Shown: positions 27,207 to 36,187, counted from the first letter of the stretch. The stretch: 64,000 nt of DNA from Arthrobacter alkaliphilus (GCF_021483235.1 NZ_JAKEEC010000006.1:68253-132252), one strand, 5' to 3'. Translations and numbers: made by a program. Notes: a model not told the origin generated them from the letters alone.

Positions 27207-28973
27207 ATGCGGCTGACCAACGTCACGCACCTGCGCCTACCGTTCGGACGACTTTGGGGCTACGACGTCAGTGTGTCTGCGCCCAGCCGACGCCTGCCAG
27301 TGTCCTTCGACCAAAGGCTGCATGTGGGGGCGGGCGAACGCCCCGGCTCCTGGATGGCATTGTCTTTCCGGCTGCCTGCACCAACGCGTCGTGACTCAAT
27401 AGCCGATGCCTGGCTGGCCGTCATCGCACGCCATGGCACCCTGCGAACAGCATTCGTGCCCGGAGCGGACGGTGAACCTGAGCTTCACGAAATCGGGATC
27501 GGTCCCGGAACGTGGGTTGAGCACCAGATCTCGCCCGGCCAGGCCGTCAATGACGCGGTGCGGGACATTCTCGATACCGCATGTTCGCCCTACGCACGGC
27601 CCTCCCACCGGCTGTGCCTACTGGAGACGGCTGCCGGACTCACCGTGGTGATTGCGGCCGACCACGCCCACGTCGATATGTGGTCCATGCTCGTGATCGC
27701 GCGCGACCTGCTGTCGGCGCTCGGTGCCCGGAAGGCGGGCCACGAACCGTTAGCCCTGCCAGTGCCGGCATTCGAAGAACACACGCAAGCGCTGCTGGAT
27801 CGCGAAGCCGCGCCGGACCACATCCGTCAACGCTGGAAGGACATCATCGGCGACAGCGGCGGCGTCATGCCGCAGTTCCCGCTGCCCCTCGGCGCGCCCG
27901 CTCCACAGCGCGAGCGCGTAGAAGTGCGCGATGTATTCGATCTTGACGACGGTGCCGCGTTTGCCGCGCAGGCCCGCGACGACGGCGTCTCCACGCTCGC
28001 GCTCGCTGTTGCCGCAATGACTGCGGTCACCCGCGAGTTGGCGGGAACCCCGCTGCGGGCGGTCTTTCCCGTGCACAGCCGCTTTGAGGACAAATGGCAT
28101 GACTCAGTCGGCTGGTTCATCACCAATTCGGTACTTGAGTCGGCGGTCGCCGAACCGCGCGCCGCAGCGGCGGCGGTAAAAGAAGCCGTGCAGCTTGGCT
28201 CGTGGCCGCTCGCCGACGTCCTGGATCCATGGGGCGGCATGCCGGTGGCTCCCGGCATGTTCGCGATCTCCTGGCTGGACCTGCGCAGGCTGCCGGTGCG
28301 GATCGATTCCGTCGGACTCGACGCGCAATATGTGAGCGCAGCTATCGACACCGACGGCGTGATGCTCTGGTTCATTCTGGACGAGTCCGGTCTTCACTTG
28401 AGATGCCGTTATCCCGACACCCTTGAAGCTCGAGCCAACGTCGGCGGATGGCTGGATCTGCTGGTCGCCCGTTTGCAGGCAGATGCCCGATCCTCGGTTC
28501 GAGGACTGCTTCGGGTAGCGGGCCGGACCTTCAGGTTGGAACGGGCGACTCGCGCTGACGTTGAGGCGATCGCCAGGCTCCTGTCCGATGACCAATTCGG
28601 TCCCGATCGTGAGTGCGTCGAGCTCGAAAGATACGAGGCGGCCTATGACGTGGTTGTTCGCGACAAGTCCAACTATCTGGGGGTTGTCCGCAATGGTGCC
28701 GACCGCATCGTTGCCACGATGCAGTTGACCATCATTCCGGGACTTTCCAGGGGTGGTTCTTCTCGACTACAGATCGAGGGGCTGCGGGTTGCGGCCACGG
28801 AACGTTCACGCGGGTTGGGCACCGCGATGCTTGAGTGGGCACACGATTTCGGGCGTGCGCGCGGCGCGCAATTGGCACAGGTGACCACTGACGAAACACG
28901 GGAACGGGCCCGGGCCTTCTACACCCGACTTGGATATCAGACGGCCCATGTCGGGCTGAAACGGCGCATTTAA
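27207..28973 (+). CDS. Condensation-domain protein fused to a GNAT acetyltransferase
   Basis: A 588-residue two-domain protein. Residues ~1-430 follow the layout of NRPS condensation / PapA-type acyltransferases: an N-terminal lobe, the HxxxD motif in ADHAHVDMWS (His153, Asp157), then a second lobe with VGWFITNSV resembling the DFGWG/latch region. Residues ~435-588 are a GNAT domain with RLQIEGLRV and the acetyl-CoA loop RSRGLGTAM, ending in ARAFYTRLGY. The ATG at 27207 is taken as start; TTG 27156 is possible. No NRPS, carrier-protein or acyl-CoA ligase gene is nearby, so both the acyl donor and the acceptor are unknown. Confidence 0.8.
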   Translation: MRLTNVTHLRLPFGRLWGYDVSVSAPSRRLPVSFDQRLHVGAGERPGSWMALSFRLPAPTRRDSIADAWLAVIARHGTLRTAFVPGADGEPELHEIGIGPGTWVEHQISPGQAVNDAVRDILDTACSPYARPSHRLCLLETAAGLTVVIAADHAHVDMWSMLVIARDLLSALGARKAGHEPLALPVPAFEEHTQALLDREAAPDHIRQRWKDIIGDSGGVMPQFPLPLGAPAPQRERVEVRDVFDLDDGAAFAAQARDDGVSTLALAVAAMTAVTRELAGTPLRAVFPVHSRFEDKWHDSVGWFITNSVLESAVAEPRAAAAAVKEAVQLGSWPLADVLDPWGGMPVAPGMFAISWLDLRRLPVRIDSVGLDAQYVSAAIDTDGVMLWFILDESGLHLRCRYPDTLEARANVGGWLDLLVARLQADARSSVRGLLRVAGRTFRLERATRADVEAIARLLSDDQFGPDRECVELERYEAAYDVVVRDKSNYLGVVRNGADRIVATMQLTIIPGLSRGGSSRLQIEGLRVAATERSRGLGTAMLEWAHDFGRARGAQLAQVTTDETRERARAFYTRLGYQTAHVGLKRRI

Positions 28974-29083
28974 CGTGTCTCCCGTTGACCGGGCTCCTTC
29001 CATGCGCCTAAATTGACGGGCAAGATAGCCTATCGTTTCGCTTCAGGGTGGAGCGACCGCTCAGCAGAAAAGCGAGGACACCC

Positions 29084-29506
29084 GTGCTGCAGTCTCATAT
29101 CTCTGACGACGGCGTCGCAAGCGACTCCTTGCGGACGCTTACGATCGACGAGCTGCTGCTTGAGAGCCGTGCCGGGCTTGAGCGCGTTCACCCGGCGGAT
29201 CTGGAGCGTGAGATGTCAGCCGGCGCCCTTGTTGTTGACACCCGACCGGCCGAACAGAGAGAACGGGACGGCGATCTTCCAGGAGCAGTCGTCATCGACC
29301 GGAACGTGCTCGAGTGGCGGCTCGATCCTTCCAGTCCCCATCACCTCCCGTTCGCCGGCGATCCCACTCGGCGGATCGTGATCGTCTGCAATGAGGGCTA
29401 CAGCTCCAGCCTCGCTGCGCACACACTGCAGCGGCTGGGGCTGCCCCGGGCAACGGACCTCATCGGCGGGTTCCAAGCCTGGAGAGCGCTAAGCAAGGAC
29501 CCTTAA
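29084..29506 (+). CDS. Rhodanese-like domain protein
   Basis: A 140-residue single-domain sulfurtransferase-like protein. The active-site loop is VCNEGYSSSLAA with Cys at its start, and the CH2-type features DTRPAEQRERDG and LIGGFQAW are present. The GTG at 29084 is preferred because GCGAGGA lies 5-6 bases before it; an in-frame GTG at 29048 would add 12 residues. It may move sulfane sulfur or act as a phosphatase-like regulator. Its last codons and stop lie inside a threefold 18-base repeat. Confidence 0.85.
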   Translation: MLQSHISDDGVASDSLRTLTIDELLLESRAGLERVHPADLEREMSAGALVVDTRPAEQRERDGDLPGAVVIDRNVLEWRLDPSSPHHLPFAGDPTRRIVIVCNEGYSSSLAAHTLQRLGLPRATDLIGGFQAWRALSKDP

Positions 29507-29546
29507 TAGGGCAAGGACCCTTAATAGGGCAAGGACCCTTAATAGG
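29493..29546 (+). repeat. Perfect 18-base tandem repeat, three copies
   Basis: The unit GCAAGGACCCTTAATAGG occurs three times without change (29493-29510, 29511-29528, 29529-29546). The first copy contains the end of the rhodanese gene (AAG GAC CCT TAA). Each unit also carries a short CCCT-TAAT-AGGG inverted repeat. Confidence 0.95.
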
Positions 29547-29551
29547 GACTG

Positions 29552-29872
29552 TCATTGGGCGATCGGCGCGGGGTCCTCGCCGTTGGCAATGGTCTCTATC
29601 CAGTCAACAGCAGCGTCGGTCAGTTGGGGTCCCTCAGCCGAGTCACCGGCCCACCACCCGGGTTCCGTGGCACCGTGTGTGGCAGCAAGGATGTCGGCGC
29701 TGACCTGCGGGGTGAGGGGTTCCCCGTTGTGCGCGACCAACCAGTCCCTGGTTTCGGCGGTGACCAGGGGCCACCACTCATCGATCTTCACGGAATCAGT
29801 ATCACTTCCGGGGAGGTGGCCGGTAAAGGTGATGGCGTCAGGATGCTCAAGGATCGGGCGCCGGGAACCCAC
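29552..29872 (-). CDS. Small hypothetical protein
   Basis: A 106-residue acidic, soluble protein with a tryptophan-rich middle (IDEWWPLVTAETRDWLVAHNG, GWWAGDS). I do not recognise the family. The GTG at 29872 gives the longest form but has no clear ribosome-binding site; an internal GTG before KIDEWW is an alternative. Codon use looks like that of the neighbours. It lies tail-to-tail with the rhodanese gene and 65 bases upstream of the stop of nothing else, so its context gives no clue. Confidence 0.55.
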   Translation of the reverse strand: MGSRRPILEHPDAITFTGHLPGSDTDSVKIDEWWPLVTAETRDWLVAHNGEPLTPQVSADILAATHGATEPGWWAGDSAEGPQLTDAAVDWIETIANGEDPAPIAQ

Positions 29873-29937
29873 TCAAAAGGCGGGCGTGCCACGCCGGGAG
29901 CCGCCCGCCGTCGTACGCCCGCCAATGTTTCGAGGCG

Positions 29938-31185
29938 CTAGGCCTCCGCCGGCACTGCGCCGGCCCGCACCTCGCCGGGAACACCGGGCTCGCCGCGGCC
30001 GTAGAGCCAGTCGTTGTACTGGAAGTTGTTGTCGCCGCGGCTCTTGAACAGCATGTTCCGCAGGACACGGGCGACGCCGTCAACGTGCCAGGACTCGCCC
30101 CAGACCCGGGCGGTGCGCTGGACTCGGGCAGTACGGGCCGCCCGGGTTTCATTGAAGTCGCGGAAGGCAGCTTCCCAGGCGCCGGCGTCGATGCCTTCGG
30201 GAGTGAAGACCCTGTCCCGGGTGGCGTGCTGGAGCACGGCTGCATCTTCCAGCGCCTGGCAGGCACCCTGGGCCAGGTACTGCAGCATGGGGTGCGCGGC
30301 GTCGCCGATGAGTGCCATGCGGCCGGACACCCAGTTCTCGATGGGGTTCCGGTCATACATGGGCCAGCGGATGCCGGTGGCCAGGTTCTTAAGGGCTTCC
30401 CGCACGGCGGGGACGCAGTCTTTGTAAGCGGCCTCGAGTTCGTCCACGCCGCCGTACTGCTCTTCGCCGCGTTCAAAGGACGGGGACTTGAACACGGCCA
30501 CGGTGTTGAGCAGCTGGCCCTTCCGCAGCGGGTACTGGACCAAGTGGCAGTTCGGTCCGAGGTAGACGATGACGTCTTCCAGGTCCGCCGCGGGGGTCTC
30601 CTCGGTGATCGGCACGGTTCCGCGGTATGCCACATACGCAGAGTTGACGGGGCGGTCGTCGGCAACCGTGCCGCGGAGGGTGGACTTCAGGCCGTCTGCA
30701 GCCAGGATGGCGTCGGCCTCGAACACGTCGCCCTTGGCGCTGTAGGCGCGGGCACGGTCGCCGTCGGCTTCCACCTTCTGCACCAGCACGTCGTTCACCA
30801 GGGTGACGCCGGCTTTCTGGCAGGCTTCGAGCAGGATCCGGTGCAGGTCGCTACGGTGGATCACCACGTAGGGGGCGCCGTAGCGTTCCTCAAACTCACC
30901 GTCAAGCGTCTGCCGGGTCAGCTCCTCGCCGGTGATGGCATCGCGGAACACCAGGTGCTTGGGCTGGACGCCGATTTCCAGCGCCTTCTCCAACAGGCCC
31001 CAGCGCTTCAGGACGCGGGAGGCATTGGGGGCCATCTGCAGGCCCGCACCCACCTCACCGAAGGCGGGGGCCACTTCAACCAGGGTGACGTCGGCGCCGT
31101 TTTCGCGCAGCGCCAGCGCGCCGGCAAGGCCAGCCATACCACCGCCCACCACCAGGACGTCGGTGGACGCTTTGAGGTTAGACAT
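29938..31185 (-). CDS. genH: 3-hydroxybenzoate 6-hydroxylase (FAD monooxygenase)
   Basis: A 415-residue group A flavoprotein hydroxylase. GGGMAG (residues ~14-19) binds the FAD adenosine; the DG motif is ILAADGLKSTLRG and the GD motif is MALIGDAAHPMLQYLAQGA. The length and the QGACQALEDA stretch match 3-hydroxybenzoate 6-monooxygenases, which make gentisate with NADH and oxygen. It starts inside the 3' end of the transporter gene (8-base overlap), and the complete gentisate ring-cleavage pathway is divergent from it, which supports the call over salicylate hydroxylase. Confidence 0.88.
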   Translation of the reverse strand: MSNLKASTDVLVVGGGMAGLAGALALRENGADVTLVEVAPAFGEVGAGLQMAPNASRVLKRWGLLEKALEIGVQPKHLVFRDAITGEELTRQTLDGEFEERYGAPYVVIHRSDLHRILLEACQKAGVTLVNDVLVQKVEADGDRARAYSAKGDVFEADAILAADGLKSTLRGTVADDRPVNSAYVAYRGTVPITEETPAADLEDVIVYLGPNCHLVQYPLRKGQLLNTVAVFKSPSFERGEEQYGGVDELEAAYKDCVPAVREALKNLATGIRWPMYDRNPIENWVSGRMALIGDAAHPMLQYLAQGACQALEDAAVLQHATRDRVFTPEGIDAGAWEAAFRDFNETRAARTARVQRTARVWGESWHVDGVARVLRNMLFKSRGDNNFQYNDWLYGRGEPGVPGEVRAGAVPAEA

Positions 31186-32473
31186 TGGAAACTCCTATTG
31201 CCGTTGATTTCTTGATCTTGATGCCGACCGCTGCGATCAGGATTGCAGCCGCTGCGGCTCCCCCGGCGAATGCCAGGAAGTTTGAGTCAACGCCCAGGCC
31301 CGCTGCCAGGAGGAGCCCGCCGGCCTGCGGTGCGGCCACAGCCCCGATCCGGCCTACACCCAGGGCCCAGCCAAGGGCGGTACCGCGAAGGTGCGCTGGG
31401 TAGTGGCTGGCCACGGCGGCGATGATGAGGCACTGGGTGCCGTGCGTTCCCACACCGGCGAGCACCAGCATGAAGTAGACGACGGCGACCGGCGGCCCGG
31501 TCACCAGGACCACCAGGGCGGCGGCGGCCACCGCCGCTGCCGCGATGGCGGTGGGAATGGGTCCGAACCGGGTACCCGCCCACGCCGTCAGCACGGAGCC
31601 AGCGACGGCACCCAGGTTGAGCGCCAGTGCGAACGTCAGGGCGGAGCCGAGGTTGTAGCCGGCCAGCTGCATCAGGTTGGGCAGCCATGTCCCCAGCCCG
31701 TACCAGGCGAACAAAGTCACCAGGGTGCCGATGGCGAACAGCAGGCTGATACCGAGGTAGGGCGCCCGGAGCAGGGAGCCGAAGCCTGCGGATTCCTTCG
31801 CCGGGCCGCCACCCGCTTCGGCGTTCTTGCCGGGCGTAAACGTCTCCGGCAGGTAGCGGATACCCAGCGGGATCACCACCACCAGGGCGACGACGGCCAC
31901 AAGGAACATCACCGGCCAACCGAAGGCTGGAATGAGCGGGATGCCTACGAGGGCAGCGATGGAGCCACCAATGGGAACGCCGGACATCATCAGGGTGGCG
32001 ATGGTTGACCGCCACTTTTCCGGAACCAGCTCTGCCACCAGCGCGTTGGCAGACGGCACCAGTCCGCCCAGGCCGATGCCTGCGAGCAGACGCAGGCCGC
32101 CGAACACGGGTGCGCTGGGGGCAAACGCACAGAGAATAGTGAAGGCGGAGAACACGACGGCGCAGCCGACGATGGTGCGCCGCCGGCCCCAGGTATCGGA
32201 CATGCGGCCGGCAAAGACGGCTCCGATCATCATGCCGACGAAGGCCATCGACCCGATGGTTCCGGCCGTGGCCTTGGTGAGGCCCCAGCCGGTGTCGCTG
32301 ATGAGTGAGCCCTGCACGGTGCCGTAGACGATCAGGTCGTAACCGTCGAAAACGACCAGCAGCCAGCACACCAGGACGGCAAGTACGGAACGCCGGGGAA
32401 ACCCGGAACGGCCGGCGCCCGGAGCGGGGGCCGCCGCGCGCTGCGGCACTGCAGCGGAAGTTGTGTGATTCAT
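31178..32473 (-). CDS. genK: MFS aromatic acid:H+ symporter (3-hydroxybenzoate/gentisate uptake)
   Basis: A 431-residue, 12-helix transporter. The AAHS-subfamily signature is visible in the first helix as VVFDGYDLIVYGTVQ, with the loop 2-3 motif GRMSDTWGRRRT. The start is ATG 32473 (MNHTTS); the longer open frame upstream is not coding. It faces the IclR gene across a 48-base promoter region containing a palindromic operator, and it overlaps the hydroxylase gene downstream, so uptake and hydroxylation are co-expressed. Confidence 0.88.
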   Translation of the reverse strand: MNHTTSAAVPQRAAAPAPGAGRSGFPRRSVLAVLVCWLLVVFDGYDLIVYGTVQGSLISDTGWGLTKATAGTIGSMAFVGMMIGAVFAGRMSDTWGRRRTIVGCAVVFSAFTILCAFAPSAPVFGGLRLLAGIGLGGLVPSANALVAELVPEKWRSTIATLMMSGVPIGGSIAALVGIPLIPAFGWPVMFLVAVVALVVVIPLGIRYLPETFTPGKNAEAGGGPAKESAGFGSLLRAPYLGISLLFAIGTLVTLFAWYGLGTWLPNLMQLAGYNLGSALTFALALNLGAVAGSVLTAWAGTRFGPIPTAIAAAAVAAAALVVLVTGPPVAVVYFMLVLAGVGTHGTQCLIIAAVASHYPAHLRGTALGWALGVGRIGAVAAPQAGGLLLAAGLGVDSNFLAFAGGAAAAAILIAAVGIKIKKSTAIGVSNV

Positions 32474-32513
32474 GCCACCACTGTGCTGGCAGTCGTACTT
32501 TCCCGCACATAAG

Positions 32514-32530
32514 ATTCTGCCATGCAGAAT
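32514..32530. promoter_or_regulatory. IclR-type operator between transporter and regulator genes
   Basis: ATTCTG-N5-CAGAAT at 32514-32530, with arms extendable to GATTCTGC/GCAGAATC. It overlaps the start codon of the IclR gene. The same core inverted repeat with the same spacing is found at 33355-33371. Confidence 0.75.
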
Positions 32531-33328
32531 CTTCCTGCCAGGCGGAAGCCCACCTACTCCATCGAAGCGGTGGACAACGCCCTGCAGCTCCTCCAATTGC
32601 TCCGGGATGTGGGCAGCCTCCGGCTCAAGGATGCCGCCGAGGAGCTGGGGGTTGCCCCTTCCACGGCCCACCGACTGCTGGCAATGCTGGTGTACCGCGG
32701 CTTCGCAATCCAGGATGAGACGCGCCGCTATGCTCCCGGCCCGGCGATGGGTGCCGGCCCGGCCGGGTTCAGCTGGACCAGGCAATTGAGGGACATCTCC
32801 CGCCCACACATGGAAGGCCTGTGTACCCGCACCAACGAGACCGTCAACCTCATGATCCGGGTGGGCACCAAGGTCCGGTTCCTAGACACAGTGGAAAGCA
32901 GCAATATCCTCCGGGTCGGAGACCGCCAGGGAACGCTGCTGCCGGCACACAAGGCCTCCGGCGGGAAGGCCATCCTGGCGGAAATGGAACCGTCCGCACT
33001 GGAGCAGCTGTTTCACAGCCCCAACTCGGAGCTCGCCGGAGACTACATTCCCGACGCCGAGTACCCGGCATTCTTGCGCGAGCTTGAGTCTGTGCGCGCC
33101 AACGGATTCGCCGCCAACTTTGAAGGTACTGAGGAGGGCATCAGCGCCTTTGGGATAGCTGTGCACAACGGCCAAGGCGTGGTGGTGGGCGCCCTGAGCG
33201 TGGCCACTCCGGTGGCCAGGTTCCGGCCGCTGTTCGACGCCGGGCTGGTGGGCGTCATGATGGAAACGCGGCGCCAACTGGAAATCGACATCGCAGCCAA
33301 TCCGGTGGACGGCTCCCGGGGCAGCTGA
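32522..33328 (+). CDS. genR: IclR-family regulator of the gentisate pathway
   Basis: A 268-residue regulator with an N-terminal winged helix (residues ~10-70; LKDAAEELGVAPSTAHRLLAML) and the IclR effector domain, including LPAHKASGGKAILAEM and the NFEGTEEGISAFGIAV region. It sits between the transporter/hydroxylase unit and the dioxygenase unit. Two matching operators flank it, so it probably controls both, responding to 3-hydroxybenzoate or gentisate. The gene order resembles the gen cluster of Corynebacterium glutamicum. Confidence 0.88.
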   Translation: MQNLPARRKPTYSIEAVDNALQLLQLLRDVGSLRLKDAAEELGVAPSTAHRLLAMLVYRGFAIQDETRRYAPGPAMGAGPAGFSWTRQLRDISRPHMEGLCTRTNETVNLMIRVGTKVRFLDTVESSNILRVGDRQGTLLPAHKASGGKAILAEMEPSALEQLFHSPNSELAGDYIPDAEYPAFLRELESVRANGFAANFEGTEEGISAFGIAVHNGQGVVVGALSVATPVARFRPLFDAGLVGVMMETRRQLEIDIAANPVDGSRGS

Positions 33329-33354
33329 CGCCCCCACGAAATGCCCAACGCGGA

Positions 33355-33371
33355 ATTCTGCTAGACAGAAT
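33355..33371. promoter_or_regulatory. IclR-type operator upstream of gentisate dioxygenase
   Basis: ATTCTG-CTAGA-CAGAAT, an inverted repeat with the same arms and the same 5-base spacer as the site at 32514-32530. It lies 77 bases before the dioxygenase start. Confidence 0.75.
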
Positions 33372-33447
33372 ATATTGGGCGTCACAGTGCCATACTCCTT
33401 ACGGTCGAATCCACGTCACATTCAGTCCGCACGCAAGGAGAAGGCCA

Positions 33448-34602
33448 GTGCCGACCAGCGCTGAAAACCAAACGCATGAGTCCGTCGCGCAGGAGCACCA
33501 CGTTCCCCAGCCCACCCCCGAGGAGGCTGCCCAGCTCGAGCAGCTGTACCGGGACTTCGACAAAGGGAACCTGATTCCGTTGTGGACGGAGATCGGTGAC
33601 CTGATGCCGATGGTCCCGTCACCGAAAGCTGTGCCGCACGTGTGGCGGTGGGATGACCTGTACCCGTTGGCAGCCCGGGCCGGCGACCTGGTTCCGGTGG
33701 GCCGCGGCGGGGAGCGCCGGGCCATTGCCCTGGCCAACCCCGGCTTGGGCGGCACCCCCTATGCCACCCCCACGCTGTGGGCCGCCATCCAGTACCTGGG
33801 CGGCCGCGAAACCGCGCCCGAACACCGCCACTCACAGAACGCCTTCCGTTTCGTCGTGGAGGGCGAGGGGGTCTGGACGGTGGTGAACGGCGATCCGGTG
33901 CGGATGTCCCGCGGCGACTTCCTGCTCACTCCGGGCTGGAACTTCCACGGCCACCACAACGACACCGACGAGCCGATGGCCTGGATCGATGGCCTCGACA
34001 TCCCGTTCGTGCATTACGCCGACGCCGGGTTCTTCGAATTCGGCACGGAACGCGTCACCGACGAGGCAACCCCGGACATCTCGCGCTCCGAACGTCTCTG
34101 GGCCCACCCCGGCCTGCGTCCGCTGTCGGGGCTGGAGAACACCACCAACTCCCCCATCGCCGCCTACCGGTGGAAGTACACCGACGCCGCCCTGCGTGAG
34201 CAGCTGATGCTGGAAGACGAAGGCCACCCGGCCACGGTGTCCCAGGGCCACGCCGCGATCCGGTACACCAACCCCACCACCGGCGGGGACGTTATGCCCA
34301 CCATCCGTGCCGAGTTCCACCGGCTGCGTGCCGGCGCCTGGACCGAGACGGTCCGCGAGGTCGGTTCCAGTGTGTGGCAGGTTTTTGAAGGCACCGGCAC
34401 CGTGACCATGAGCGGCGAAACCCGGGTGCTGGCCAAGGGCGACCTGTTCGTCGTCCCGTCCTGGGCATCATTCTCCCTTCAGGCGGACCTGCAGGCCGAC
34501 GCCGGTTCGCAAACTGAGTTTGATTTGTTCCGGTTCAGCGACGCCCCCATTTTTGAGCGCCTAAACTTCAACCGCACCTACATCGAAGGACGCACCAAAT
34601 AA
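33448..34602 (+). CDS. genD: Gentisate 1,2-dioxygenase
   Basis: A 384-residue bicupin, the usual length for gentisate 1,2-dioxygenases. The N-terminal cupin holds the iron ligands in PEHRHSQNAFRF and the later histidine in WNFHGHHND; the C-terminal cupin retains GTGTVTMSGE and the PSWASFSLQAD segment. It opens the ring of gentisate to maleylpyruvate with Fe(II) and oxygen. The GTG start has AAGGAG upstream. Its stop overlaps the next ATG by one base, giving a coupled dioxygenase-hydrolase-isomerase operon. Confidence 0.93.
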   Translation: MPTSAENQTHESVAQEHHVPQPTPEEAAQLEQLYRDFDKGNLIPLWTEIGDLMPMVPSPKAVPHVWRWDDLYPLAARAGDLVPVGRGGERRAIALANPGLGGTPYATPTLWAAIQYLGGRETAPEHRHSQNAFRFVVEGEGVWTVVNGDPVRMSRGDFLLTPGWNFHGHHNDTDEPMAWIDGLDIPFVHYADAGFFEFGTERVTDEATPDISRSERLWAHPGLRPLSGLENTTNSPIAAYRWKYTDAALREQLMLEDEGHPATVSQGHAAIRYTNPTTGGDVMPTIRAEFHRLRAGAWTETVREVGSSVWQVFEGTGTVTMSGETRVLAKGDLFVVPSWASFSLQADLQADAGSQTEFDLFRFSDAPIFERLNFNRTYIEGRTK

Positions 34603-35429
34603 TGAAACTCCTCACCCTCCGGCTCGACAACGGCAGCACGACGGCGGCCCGCCAGGACGGCGCCACCCTCACCGAGATCCCCGGCTACTCCGACGTCCGC
34701 GCCCTGCTTCAGGACCCCGCCTGGGAAACCACCGCGAAAGCAGCCACCGGCCCAACGCACCCCCTCGACGGCGCCGACCTCGCCGCCGTCGTGCCCTCCC
34801 CCGGCAAGATCATCTGCGTGGGCCATAACTACCGCAACCACATCAAGGAAATGGGCCGCGAAGTCCCCGCGCACCCCACCCTGTTCGCCAAGTACGCCGA
34901 GTCCCTGATCGGGCCAAACGACGACCTGGCCCTGCCGCAGGAATCGGACACCGTGGACTGGGAAGCCGAACTCGCCGTCGTCATCGGCAAGACAGGCCGC
35001 CGCATCCCCGAAGCCCAAGCCGCGGACCACATCGCCGGCTACTCGGTCCTGAACGACATCAGCATGCGCGACTACCAGTTCCGCACCATCCAGTGGCTGC
35101 AGGGCAAAACCTGGGAGAAGTCCACCCCGTTCGGCCCGGCCCTGGTCACCAAGGACGAATTCACCCCAGGCCCGCTGATGACCTCGGCCGTGGACGGCGA
35201 CATCCAGCAGTCCACCCCCACCAGCGATCTGGTGTTCACCCCCGAATACCTGGTCTCCTACATCTCCACGATCATCACGCTCAACCCCGGAGACGTAATC
35301 GCCACCGGCACGCCCGGCGGCGTGGGCCACGCCCAGGACCCCAAGCGCTACCTGCAGGAAGGCCAGATCCTGGTCACCGCCATCGAGGGCCTCGGCCAGC
35401 TGACCAACCGCGTGGTCAAGGAAGCCTGA
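34602..35429 (+). CDS. genF: Fumarylpyruvate hydrolase (FAH family)
   Basis: A 275-residue fumarylacetoacetate-hydrolase-fold protein. Metal-ligand and core motifs are CVGHNYRNH, DWEAELAVVIGK (the acidic residues), GYSVLNDISMRDYQ and the C-terminal GDVIATGTPGGVG. It would split fumarylpyruvate into fumarate and pyruvate, the last step of the gentisate route. It overlaps the dioxygenase gene before it and the isomerase gene after it by single bases. Confidence 0.9.
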   Translation: MKLLTLRLDNGSTTAARQDGATLTEIPGYSDVRALLQDPAWETTAKAATGPTHPLDGADLAAVVPSPGKIICVGHNYRNHIKEMGREVPAHPTLFAKYAESLIGPNDDLALPQESDTVDWEAELAVVIGKTGRRIPEAQAADHIAGYSVLNDISMRDYQFRTIQWLQGKTWEKSTPFGPALVTKDEFTPGPLMTSAVDGDIQQSTPTSDLVFTPEYLVSYISTIITLNPGDVIATGTPGGVGHAQDPKRYLQEGQILVTAIEGLGQLTNRVVKEA

Positions 35430-36187
35430 TGGTCGCCCGGCACGACCAGACCACCGATCCCGTCCTGCTCGACGGGCTCCTCCAGGCCCGGCGCGGCACC
35501 GCATTTTTCGCCCGCAAGCTCAACGAGCTCACCGACGCGGAGCTGGACGGGGAGTCGCTGCTGCCGGGCTGGACCCGCCGGCACGTTGTGGCCCACGTGG
35601 GCTACAACGCCCGTGCAGTCGCGCGGCTGGTCGAATGGGCGGCCACCGGGGTGGAGACACCCATGTACCCCTCGGTGGATGTCCGCAACCACGAAATCGA
35701 GTTCGGCGCCACCCTCTCCCCGATCGCGCTGCGCAACCTGTTCGAGCACTCCGCGGTGCACTTGAACGTTGAATGGCGCGACCTGCCGGCCGCCAACTGG
35801 CACCACAAGGTCAAAACCGTCCAAGGCAGGACCGTCCCAGCGGAAGAGACCGTGTGGATGCGCACCCGCGAAGTCTGGGTGCACGCCGTCGACCTGGACA
35901 ACGGGGCGACCTTTGTTGACATCCCGGCACCTGTGCTGGAGCGGCTGCTCAAAGACATCATCGGCGCCTGGCGCACCCGCGGCACGGACAAGGACCTGCT
36001 GGTCGAGGTCACCGGCCAGCCCTCAACGATGACTTACGGTGATACCGCAGCCACCGCGCCGACGGTCGTGTCCGGCTCCCTGCCAGCCATCACCCAGTGG
36101 GCCACCGGCCGGGGCACGCATGGAACAACGGCAACGCGGGACGGCGAAGCGGTGACCCCGTCCCCCCTGGCCCCGAACTGGATTTAG
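35429..36187 (+). CDS. genM: Mycothiol-dependent maleylpyruvate isomerase
   Basis: A 252-residue protein of the DinB-like mycothiol-dependent enzyme family. The N-terminal four-helix bundle contains the metal-site pattern LPGWTRRHVVAHVGYNARA, the second half of the site being REVWVHAVDLDNG. It isomerises maleylpyruvate to fumarylpyruvate using mycothiol, the actinobacterial thiol. The ATG at 35429 overlaps the stop of the hydrolase gene (TGATG), so the longer open frame upstream is not used. Confidence 0.92.
   Translation: MVARHDQTTDPVLLDGLLQARRGTAFFARKLNELTDAELDGESLLPGWTRRHVVAHVGYNARAVARLVEWAATGVETPMYPSVDVRNHEIEFGATLSPIALRNLFEHSAVHLNVEWRDLPAANWHHKVKTVQGRTVPAEETVWMRTREVWVHAVDLDNGATFVDIPAPVLERLLKDIIGAWRTRGTDKDLLVEVTGQPSTMTYGDTAATAPTVVSGSLPAITQWATGRGTHGTTATRDGEAVTPSPLAPNWI

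Noticed and set aside
30085..31215. Plus-strand open frame antisense to 3-hydroxybenzoate 6-hydroxylase
   Set aside because: Glycine/valine-rich shadow translation without motifs; the minus strand encodes complete FAD motifs.
31287..32510. Second long minus-strand frame overlapping the aromatic acid transporter
   Set aside because: Arginine-rich shadow of the transporter gene in another frame; no hydrophobic segments or domain.
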